Shown piece by piece: positions 16,498 to 23,025 of a stretch of DNA of 64,000 nt. Position numbers and translations under genes: made by a program. The stretch is from contig NZ_STGD01000006.1 of assembly GCF_005222755.1 (NCBI RefSeq), positions 186,001 through 250,000 of the forward strand, in the 5' to 3' direction. This DNA is from Roseomonas sp. HF4 (GTDB taxonomy: Bacteria; Pseudomonadota; Alphaproteobacteria; Acetobacterales; Acetobacteraceae). Under the pieces are notes generated by a model. It had not been told where the DNA came from. It ran no database searches and saw only the letters and a program-made list of their open reading frames with translations. The stretch's first letter is position 1. The number at the start of each line of letters is the position of its first letter.

Positions 16498-17550
16498 GCC
16501 CGACGGATAGCCCCCCGCCGCCTAACGCGCGGTTCATGGCACGCGGCGCTGGCGCTCAGCATCCTGGCGGCGGTGCCAGCGCGGGCCGAGACGCTGGCCG
16601 TCGTGGCGCCAGGCGCGGCCGCCTGCGTGCTCCGCGCGGCGCCGGAAGGGACGGCGGCGGCCGAGATCGCGGCGCTCGAAGCGGCGGCCGAGACGCTCGG
16701 CGGGCGCGCCCGGCGCCTGCTGGCCGATGCCGCGACCATGCGCCTCGCCCCGGCGCGGGAAGGCGTGCCCGGCTTCGGCGACTGGGCCTATGGCTGGGTG
16801 CAGAGCTACGTCACCTCCTACCGCATCCTGGCGCGCGGCGTGGCGAGCCTGTCGGGCAGCGTCGCCAATGGCGGGGAGACGCCGCTCGCGGCCCGCCTGG
16901 CCGAGGAAATGGCCGAGCCGATCCGCGCCGAGTTCCGTGCGCGGGTGCTGGCGCCGGCGCTTGGCGGGGCGGCCTTCGTCAGCGACCTCGCGCATGTCGG
17001 CGCAGTGCTGGACGATGGCTGGCAGGCGGCGCTCGCGGCCAGTGCGGCGCGCCTCGCACGGCTGCCGCCGGCGACGGCCGGGGCCGTGGCGGTGCGGCGC
17101 ATCGACCTCGCGGCGGCGGCCGCGCCTATGGCGCCGGCGCTGCGCGCCGCGACACCCGCCGACCCGGCGGCCCTGATCGCCGAGGACGGCACGGATGGCG
17201 GCGCGGCCTTCCTGCGGGCGCTCCGGCCGATGGCCGCGCGCCTCGGCGCCGTCCTGGTGCGGCTGAGCGAGTTCGGCTCGGCCGTCGCGGCCGGCGGCGT
17301 CTTCGGCTTCGCGGTGGGCGGCATGACCGGCAGCGCGGCGGGTGTCGCTGGCGGCATCGGCGTCGCCTGGGGCATCGACTGGCTGTTCAACCGGCTGGAC
17401 GCGGGGCTCAACCGCACCGCCTTCGAGGCACAGGCGCTAGACGCCATCGCGCGCGCCGAACGCCGCCTGGCCGAGGACGCGTCGCGCGCCGCGACGGCGG
17501 CCCTGGCGGCGCGGCTCGGCGCCGTCGCCGGCGAAGGGGGGTGCCGATGA
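16468..17550 (+). CDS. Exported or membrane-associated protein with glycine-zipper segment, unknown function
   Basis: 360 residues. A basic N-terminus (ARRIAPRRLTRG) precedes a signal-like segment (HAALALSILAAVPARAE). The body is Ala-rich and helical. Near residue 275 comes a glycine-zipper stretch, GGVFGFAVGGMTGSAAGV continuing to GIGVAWGIDWLFNRLD, typical of membrane-inserting or pore-lining segments. The ATG at 16468 has a perfect AAGGAGG at 16456-16462; a GTG at 16489 is the alternative and would shorten the overlap with the divergent gene. The stop overlaps the next ATG (ATGA). Function unknown. Confidence 0.6.
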   Translation: MQRAGDIVTHARRIAPRRLTRGSWHAALALSILAAVPARAETLAVVAPGAAACVLRAAPEGTAAAEIAALEAAAETLGGRARRLLADAATMRLAPAREGVPGFGDWAYGWVQSYVTSYRILARGVASLSGSVANGGETPLAARLAEEMAEPIRAEFRARVLAPALGGAAFVSDLAHVGAVLDDGWQAALAASAARLARLPPATAGAVAVRRIDLAAAAAPMAPALRAATPADPAALIAEDGTDGGAAFLRALRPMAARLGAVLVRLSEFGSAVAAGGVFGFAVGGMTGSAAGVAGGIGVAWGIDWLFNRLDAGLNRTAFEAQALDAIARAERRLAEDASRAATAALAARLGAVAGEGGCR

Positions 17551-18281
17551 CCGACGAACCGGCGGAGGACGCGCCGCTGCCCGCGCGGCCCGAATGGAAC
17601 GCGCTGCTCGCCATGACCGTCGCGGCGGCCGCGGCGATGTTCGCGGGCCTGGCGCTCGCGGTCTCGATGGGGGCGGGCACGCCGCAGGTCGCGGCCGCGG
17701 CCCATGCAGCGACGCCGGCGCAGGACGGCCCGTCGCCCGGCCGCGCCGTGACGGCCGACCGTGCCGCCTGGCCGCTGGTCGCGATCGAATTGCTGCTGCC
17801 GCACGTGCCACGGCCCGAGCCCTATCCGCGCGCCTTCGCCGTCGCGGTCGCCCTCGCCGCCGCCGACACGGAGGCGACGCGCCTGCTGCTGCCGCTGGCC
17901 GCCGCGGCGGCCGAGGGCGCGCCGACCCGGGCGGACCTCGTGGCCGGCTTCGCGGCGGCGGCGGAGGCGGCGACCTTGGCCGAGATCGGCTTCACCCCCG
18001 ATGCCGGCTGGATCGCGCGCCGCGTCGCCGCCACGGCGCGCTTCGGCGCAGGGCTCGGCGCCGCCGGAACGCCGGGCCTGGCCGCGCTGCGGGATGCGGC
18101 AGGGCTGCTCGAGGCCGGCGCCCTGGCCGATGCGGCGCAGGCACTCGACGCCCTGCCCGCCGAAAGCGCGGCGGCGCTCTCGCCCTGGCGGGCGGGGCTC
18201 GACCGCCGCATCGCCGCCGACCTGGCGCATGGGCGCCTGTCGGACCTCGCCCTGCGCCGCGCGCACGAGGCGGCGCGATGA
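17547..18281 (+). CDS. Single-pass membrane protein with MIC60/mitofilin-like C-terminal domain, copy 2
   Basis: 244 residues: a short acidic N-terminus, a transmembrane helix at about 20-45 (LLAMTVAAAAAMFAGLALAV) and a helical C-terminal domain. The order of features parallels the protein at 11912: an IELLLPHVPRPEPYPRAFAV opening, AAEGAPTRADLVAGFAAAAE, RRVAATARFGAG, then LLEAGALADAAQALDALP and WRAGLDRRIAADLAHG. These are the positions conserved in alphaproteobacterial mitofilin-type proteins. The start overlaps the previous stop (ATGA) and the stop overlaps the next start, so four genes from 16468 to 19668 are chained. Confidence 0.6.
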   Translation: MTDEPAEDAPLPARPEWNALLAMTVAAAAAMFAGLALAVSMGAGTPQVAAAAHAATPAQDGPSPGRAVTADRAAWPLVAIELLLPHVPRPEPYPRAFAVAVALAAADTEATRLLLPLAAAAAEGAPTRADLVAGFAAAAEAATLAEIGFTPDAGWIARRVAATARFGAGLGAAGTPGLAALRDAAGLLEAGALADAAQALDALPAESAAALSPWRAGLDRRIAADLAHGRLSDLALRRAHEAAR

Positions 18282-18694
18282 CCACGCGGCCCTTCGACTG
18301 GCGCGGCGTCGTCGCGCGCGCGCTGTTCTGCCTTTTCGTCGTCTTCGCGATCTACAACCCCTCCGGGACCTCCTTCCTGCACTGGGTGCTGGGCGGGTTC
18401 GACTGGTTCTGGGTGAAGCTTGCGGTCGGCGCGACGCTGGCGGCGGTCTGCATGGTCGTCTGGCGCACCACGCTCGGCGTGCTCGGGCGGCGCGGCATCG
18501 GGCTCGTCGTCGCCTTCTACCTCGGTGCCGGCATGACGGTGCTGCACCTGGCCGGCGAGAGCCCGTGGTCGGGGCAGACGCTGCTGGTCTGGCTGCTGGT
18601 CAGTGTTGCCGGCGTGTTCACGGCGGGCCTCTGCTTCTCGCACCTGCATCATCGCCTGGGCGGCATCAGCCACACGGAGGACATCACGAAATGA
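18278..18694 (+). CDS. DUF6524-like small membrane protein
   Basis: 138 residues with four transmembrane helices. The first helix and loop, RALFCLFVVFAIYNPSGTSF followed by LHWVLGG, carry the NPSG-x-S-x-x-HW pattern typical of DUF6524 proteins; this family name is from memory and should be checked. The rest is VKLAVGATLAAVCMVVW, GIGLVVAFYLGAGMTVLHL and LLVWLLVSVAGVFTAGL. The C-terminus ends with His-rich SHLHHRLGGISH. Its ATG and TGA both overlap neighbouring genes by four bases, tying it to the MIC60-like and carbonic-anhydrase-like proteins. Role unknown. Confidence 0.7.
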   Translation: MTTRPFDWRGVVARALFCLFVVFAIYNPSGTSFLHWVLGGFDWFWVKLAVGATLAAVCMVVWRTTLGVLGRRGIGLVVAFYLGAGMTVLHLAGESPWSGQTLLVWLLVSVAGVFTAGLCFSHLHHRLGGISHTEDITK

Positions 18695-19668
18695 CCGCGA
18701 CCGCGCCGCCCCCGGGCAAGGCCGACACCTTCCTCGTCAGCTGCATCGACCCGCGCCTCACCGACGACGTCACCTTCCTGATGGCCGCGCTCGGCCGCAC
18801 CGGGCGGTACAGCGAGATGCGCATCGCCGGCGCCGCGCTGGCCGCGGCCGAGGACTGGCGCCCCGCCTGGAGCGCCACGCTCTGGGACAACCTGGCCGCG
18901 TCGCGCCAGTTGCACGGCGTGCGCCGCGTCGTATTCGTGAACCACCGCGACTGCGGCGCGATGCACCTGCATGCCGGCCGACGCCTGGCCGATGACCCGG
19001 CCGCCGAGTTCCGCGCGCATGAGGCCGTGCTCAACCGTGCCGCCGCCGCCGTGCGCGCGCGCCATCCCGACATGACGGTTGAATTGCAGCTGATGGAGCT
19101 CGACGGCAGCGTCCGCATCCTGCCCTGCGCCGGCTGCGCGCCCGCCGGCGGGCTGCGGGCCGAGGCGGTGGCCGACCCGGCCGGGCGCAGCATCGACGCC
19201 GCCGCCGCCGCGGGCGGGGCGCGCTTCGCGCCGCCGAAGCCGCCCGCCGCCCCATCCGACCCCGCGGGCTTCGCCGAGCGCGCCCGCCTGCACGCCGCCG
19301 ACGGCAACCCGGACCCCGCGGCGGAACTCGCGCTGCTCAGCGACGGCGTCACGCATCACGGCCTGACCGCCGCCGAGGCCCGCGCCCTGCTGGAGGCCGA
19401 GGCGTCGCGCCACGGCATCCTGGGCGACGCCGCCGGGGCGCGGGAAGCGCGCGCCTTCCTGCGCGCCCAGGCCGACCCGGCCGGGCGCGTCGCGCGCGCC
19501 GATGTCGAACGCGCCGCTGCGCTCTACCGCAATATCACCGGGCGTCGGGTCACCGAGGTCGAGGCCGTGCGGCGCGTGCTCGGCATGCTCGAACAGGACA
19601 ACCTGCGGCCCCGGCCGGCCGGCATGCTGCTGTCGACCGCCTGGCACCGGCGCATGGCGCAGGCCTGA
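18691..19668 (+). CDS. Beta-carbonic-anhydrase-like protein fused to the helical domain of the 14595 protein
   Basis: 325 residues. Residues 10-150 resemble beta-carbonic anhydrases: VSCIDPRL gives Cys18, Asp20 and Arg22 (the C-x-D-x-R motif), and VNHRDCGAMHLH gives His85 and Cys88 (H-x-x-C). Together they form the Cys-His-Cys zinc site and the Asp-Arg dyad. Residues 155-200 are an Ala/Pro linker. Residues 205-325 are a helical domain also encoded alone at 14595-15035. No signal peptide, so cytoplasmic. The start overlaps the stop of the previous gene. Real CO2 hydration is plausible but untested; nearby beta-CA-like proteins often have other roles. Confidence 0.8.
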   Translation: MTATAPPPGKADTFLVSCIDPRLTDDVTFLMAALGRTGRYSEMRIAGAALAAAEDWRPAWSATLWDNLAASRQLHGVRRVVFVNHRDCGAMHLHAGRRLADDPAAEFRAHEAVLNRAAAAVRARHPDMTVELQLMELDGSVRILPCAGCAPAGGLRAEAVADPAGRSIDAAAAAGGARFAPPKPPAAPSDPAGFAERARLHAADGNPDPAAELALLSDGVTHHGLTAAEARALLEAEASRHGILGDAAGAREARAFLRAQADPAGRVARADVERAAALYRNITGRRVTEVEAVRRVLGMLEQDNLRPRPAGMLLSTAWHRRMAQA

Positions 19669-19767
19669 CGCCCGAAGCCCGAAGGCCCGGCCCGCGGCCC
19701 GAAGGGACGAGCCGCCGAATGGCGGCCGCGGCGCGGGCCGCGAAGCCAAGGGCCGCGGATGCGACCC

Positions 19768-19829
19768 GCCCGGCGTCTGAGGGGCACGAAGGCTTCACCT
19801 TCGCGCGTCCGGCACGACCCGCCGGCGCC
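19768..19829 (+). repeat. Dispersed repeat B, copy 1
   Basis: Shares CGGCG..TGAGGGGCACGAAGG and ..CGGCACGACCCGCCGGCGC with copies at 31061 and (inverted) 44128. The core folds as CGAAGG-CTTCA-CCTTCG. It fills the gap between the convergent carbonic-anhydrase-like gene and the EcsC gene. Confidence 0.75.
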
Positions 19830-19830
19830 G

Positions 19831-20640
19831 CTATCGGCCGCGCGCGATGAAGGGCTCGTCCCGCGCGGCCGACAGCGCGTCCCAGGCGGCGCGGATGCGC
19901 GCCGCGCCATGCGTGCGCTCCAGCCGCCGCAGCGTGAAATGGCCGCGCGCCACGCCGCGGAAATGCTCGAGGAAGGCGAGATTGACCGCGGCGCCCGCCG
20001 CCGCCCCCAGGATCGGCGCCGCCTGGGCCGAGACCTTGAGCCCGACCGGTCCCACGAAGCGCGCCGCCACCGCCGCGACGAAGCCCGGCACGATCGTGCG
20101 CCCGACCGTACCCTTCAGCGCCTCGGCCAATGCCAGGCGCACGGTGAAATAGCCGCTCTCGGCCGCGTCGTCGGCCGGGCTGCTGCCGCCCAGCGCGAAG
20201 ACCTTGAGGCATTCCGCCGCCGCCTCCGGCGCATCCAGGTCCTCGCCCTCCTCCCCCGCGATGGCCGCGACCTGGCGCAGGAGGATGGTCGTCGAGACCG
20301 GCAGTTCGACCAGCGTGCCCGGCAGCCCAAAGGCGCCGCCCATGGCGCCGGACACCGCCGCGAGCCCGCGATGGAACCACGATGACGGCACCGGCAGCGG
20401 CACCACTGCCGGACCGGACCGCAGCGCCGCCCCCATGGCCAGCGAGAGCGCCGCCCGCGCCGCGCCATCGACGCCGCCCTGCAGCGCCGCGGGCAGTCGC
20501 GCGCGCAGCGCCTCCGCCGGCAATCCCGCCAGGCCGGCCAGTCGCGCGGCGAGGGAGGGATTCTCGAGTGCGTCGCGCGCGGCGCGGAGGTCGCGCAGCG
20601 CCTCGGCGGGCAATTGGGCGGGAAGGATGGTGAGGCTCAT
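19831..20640 (-). CDS. EcsC family protein
   Basis: 269 residues. The opening RDALENPSLAARLAGLAGLP and the central WFHRGLAAVSGAMGGAFGLP, then PVSTTILLRQVAAIAGEEGE, are the core of the EcsC domain; VNLAFLEHFRGVARGHFTLRR closes it. EcsC proteins are associated with membranes and named after the Bacillus ABC transporter operon ecsABC, but their biochemical role is not known. The start at 20640 was preferred over an upstream extension because homology begins there. It runs convergent to the envelope cluster and divergent from accD. Apart from the name it shows no link to an ABC transporter here. Confidence 0.85.
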   Translation of the reverse strand: MSLTILPAQLPAEALRDLRAARDALENPSLAARLAGLAGLPAEALRARLPAALQGGVDGAARAALSLAMGAALRSGPAVVPLPVPSSWFHRGLAAVSGAMGGAFGLPGTLVELPVSTTILLRQVAAIAGEEGEDLDAPEAAAECLKVFALGGSSPADDAAESGYFTVRLALAEALKGTVGRTIVPGFVAAVAARFVGPVGLKVSAQAAPILGAAAGAAVNLAFLEHFRGVARGHFTLRRLERTHGAARIRAAWDALSAARDEPFIARGR

Positions 20641-20798
20641 GCGCCCTGAGACATGGCGCCGCCGGGGCGCGGGGTCCAGGGCGGGCGGAGAGGTTCCCAT
20701 CCACCCGCGCCCTCGACGCCCATGGCCCTCGACCCCGCCACCCCATATAACGCGGGCGCTGCGACGGGGCCGTCCCGCGCATGCGAAGGGCGTGTGCG

Positions 20799-21725
20799 AT
20801 GAACTGGATCAGTGACTGGGCCCTGCCGAAGATCTCGGGCCTCTTCAAGCGGGACGTGCCGGAGAACCTCTGGCACAAATGCCCCGCCTGCGAGCAGATG
20901 ATCTTCCGCCGGGACCTCGACGCGGCGCTGAACGTCTGCCCGCATTGCGGCCACCACATGCGCATCTCCGCCACGCGGCGCCTCGAATGCACGCTCGACG
21001 AGGGCTTCTCCCGCATCGAGTTGCCGAAGGCGCCGGCCGACCCGCTGCGCTTCCGCGACCAGCGCCGCTACACGGACCGGCTGAAGGAAGCGCAGGCCAA
21101 GTCTGCGATGGACGACGCGGTGGCCGTGGCGCACGGCACGATCGAGGGCCAGCGCGCCGTCGTGGCCGCCATGGAGTTCGCCTTCATGGGCGGCTCGATG
21201 GGCGCCGGCGTGGGGGAGGCGATCGTCACCGCGGCCAAGCTCGCGGTGCTGCAGGACGCGCCGCTGATCGTCTTCACCGCCTCGGGCGGGGCGCGCATGC
21301 AGGAAGGCGCCATCAGCCTGATGCAGATGCCGCGCACCGTGATCGCGACGCGCATGGTCAAGGAAGCAGGGCTGCCCTTCATCGTCGTGATGTGCGACCC
21401 GACCACCGGCGGCGTCACCGCGTCCTTCGCCATGCTGGGCGACATCCACATCGCCGAACCGAACGCCATGATCGGCTTCGCCGGCGCGCGCGTGATCGAG
21501 CAGACGGTCCGGGAGAAGTTGCCCGAGGGTTTCCAGCGCGCCGAATACCTGCTGGAGCACGGCATCCTCGACATGGTCGTGAAGCGCGGCGAGATGCGCG
21601 AGACGCTGGCCCGCGTCATCGCGCTGCTGCGCGTGCCGCTGGTGCTGCGCGAGCCGGAGGTCTCGGTCGAGGAGGTCGTCGCCCTGCCGCCGCCCGAGGA
21701 CCCCGCCGCCCCGGCCCAGGCCTGA
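20799..21725 (+). CDS. accD: Acetyl-CoA carboxylase carboxyltransferase subunit beta
   Basis: 308 residues. The beta half of the carboxyltransferase that moves CO2 from carboxybiotin to acetyl-CoA to make malonyl-CoA for fatty acid synthesis. The N-terminal zinc ribbon has Cys28, Cys31, Cys47 and Cys50 (CPAC..CPHC), followed by the crotonase-like fold with SGGARMQEG and DPTTGGVTASFAMLGD, near-invariant in AccD. The start at 20799 gives the standard MNWISDW opening; GAAGGG lies eight bases upstream. folC begins four bases after the stop, the common accD-folC arrangement of proteobacteria. Confidence 0.98.
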   Translation: MNWISDWALPKISGLFKRDVPENLWHKCPACEQMIFRRDLDAALNVCPHCGHHMRISATRRLECTLDEGFSRIELPKAPADPLRFRDQRRYTDRLKEAQAKSAMDDAVAVAHGTIEGQRAVVAAMEFAFMGGSMGAGVGEAIVTAAKLAVLQDAPLIVFTASGGARMQEGAISLMQMPRTVIATRMVKEAGLPFIVVMCDPTTGGVTASFAMLGDIHIAEPNAMIGFAGARVIEQTVREKLPEGFQRAEYLLEHGILDMVVKRGEMRETLARVIALLRVPLVLREPEVSVEEVVALPPPEDPAAPAQA

Positions 21726-21729
21726 CGCC

Positions 21730-23025
21730 ATGTCGCGCGCCGAGGCGATCGTCGAGCGCCTGCACGCGCTGCATCCGAAGCTGATCGACCTCAGCCTCGG
21801 CCGCATGCACCGGGCGCTGGCCTCGCTCGGCCATCCGGAGCGCCGCCTGCCGCCCGTGGTCCATGTCGCGGGCACCAACGGCAAGGGCAGCACCTGCGCC
21901 TTCCTGCGCGCGATCGCCGAGGCCGCCGGGCAGCGCGTGCATGTCTATACCTCCCCGCACCTCGTGCACTTCCATGAGCGCGTCCGGCTTGCCGGCCGCC
22001 TGGTCACCGACGCCGCCCTGACCGCCGCGCTGGAGGAGGCCGAGGCCGCCAATGCGGGCGAGCCGATCACGGTGTTCGAGATCACGACCGCGGCGGCGCT
22101 GCTGCTGTTCAGCCGCATCCCGGCCGACCTGCTGGTGCTGGAAGTGGGCCTCGGCGGGCGGCTCGACGCGACCAACGTGGTGGACCGGCCGGTCGCCACA
22201 GCAATCTCCTCCATTTCCATGGACCACATGGATTTCCTGGGCGAGACGCTGGAGGCCATCGCCTTCGAGAAGGCCGGCATCATCAAGCCCGGCGTACCCT
22301 GCGCCACCGGCGCGCAAGACCCGGCGGCGGCCGCGGTCATCGCGCGCGTTGCGGCCGAACGTGGCGCGCCGCTGCTGACGCGCGGACGGGACTGGACCTG
22401 TGAACCGACCCCGGGCGGGCTGCGCTATGCCGATGCGCGGGACGCGATCGACCTGCCGCCGACCGGCCTGCCCGGCCCGCACCAGGCGGACAATGCCGGC
22501 ATCGCCATCGCCGCGCTGCGCGCCTGGAACCCGCCCTGGCTGACGGATGCCGCCATCGCGCGGGGCGTCGGCGCCGCCGAATGGCCGGCGCGGCTGCAGC
22601 GGCTGCGGGGCGCGCTGGCCGACATGCTGCCGCCGGGCTCCGAACTTTGGCTCGATGGCGGGCACAATGCCGGCGCGGGCGTGGCTCTCGCGCAGCATTT
22701 GCCCTCATGGGGCGACCGGCCGCTGCACCTCGTGGTCGGCATGAAGAAGGGCAAGGCGAGCGTCGAGTTCCTCCGCCCGCTGCTGCCCTTCGCCACGACC
22801 CTGACGGCGGTGGCGGAGCCCGGCCAGCACCTCGCCATGCCGGTCGAGGACATCGTCGCGGCCAGCGGCGGGCTGGCGCGGCAGGGGCCGACGGTCGCGG
22901 CGGCGCTGGCGCGGATCGCGGCCGAGGGCGTGCCCGGCCGCGTGCTGGTCTGCGGCAGCCTCTATCTGGCCGGGGAAGTGCTGAAGGCGGACGCCCCGGC
23001 CGAACTCATGGCCGCCGGCGCGTAG
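21730..23025 (+). CDS. folC: Bifunctional folylpolyglutamate synthase / dihydrofolate synthase
   Basis: 431 residues. Adds glutamate to dihydropteroate and to folates. The Mur-ligase-type P-loop is VAGTNGKGSTCAFL (residues 47-60), followed by YTSPHLVHFHERVRL, LEVGLGGRLDATNVV and a C-terminal GGHNAGAGVALAQHL with the conserved Asp/His region. The gene follows accD by four bases. Its last 20 bases overlap the end of the convergent helicase gene. A complete, ordinary FolC. Confidence 0.97.
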   Translation: MSRAEAIVERLHALHPKLIDLSLGRMHRALASLGHPERRLPPVVHVAGTNGKGSTCAFLRAIAEAAGQRVHVYTSPHLVHFHERVRLAGRLVTDAALTAALEEAEAANAGEPITVFEITTAAALLLFSRIPADLLVLEVGLGGRLDATNVVDRPVATAISSISMDHMDFLGETLEAIAFEKAGIIKPGVPCATGAQDPAAAAVIARVAAERGAPLLTRGRDWTCEPTPGGLRYADARDAIDLPPTGLPGPHQADNAGIAIAALRAWNPPWLTDAAIARGVGAAEWPARLQRLRGALADMLPPGSELWLDGGHNAGAGVALAQHLPSWGDRPLHLVVGMKKGKASVEFLRPLLPFATTLTAVAEPGQHLAMPVEDIVAASGGLARQGPTVAAALARIAAEGVPGRVLVCGSLYLAGEVLKADAPAELMAAGA

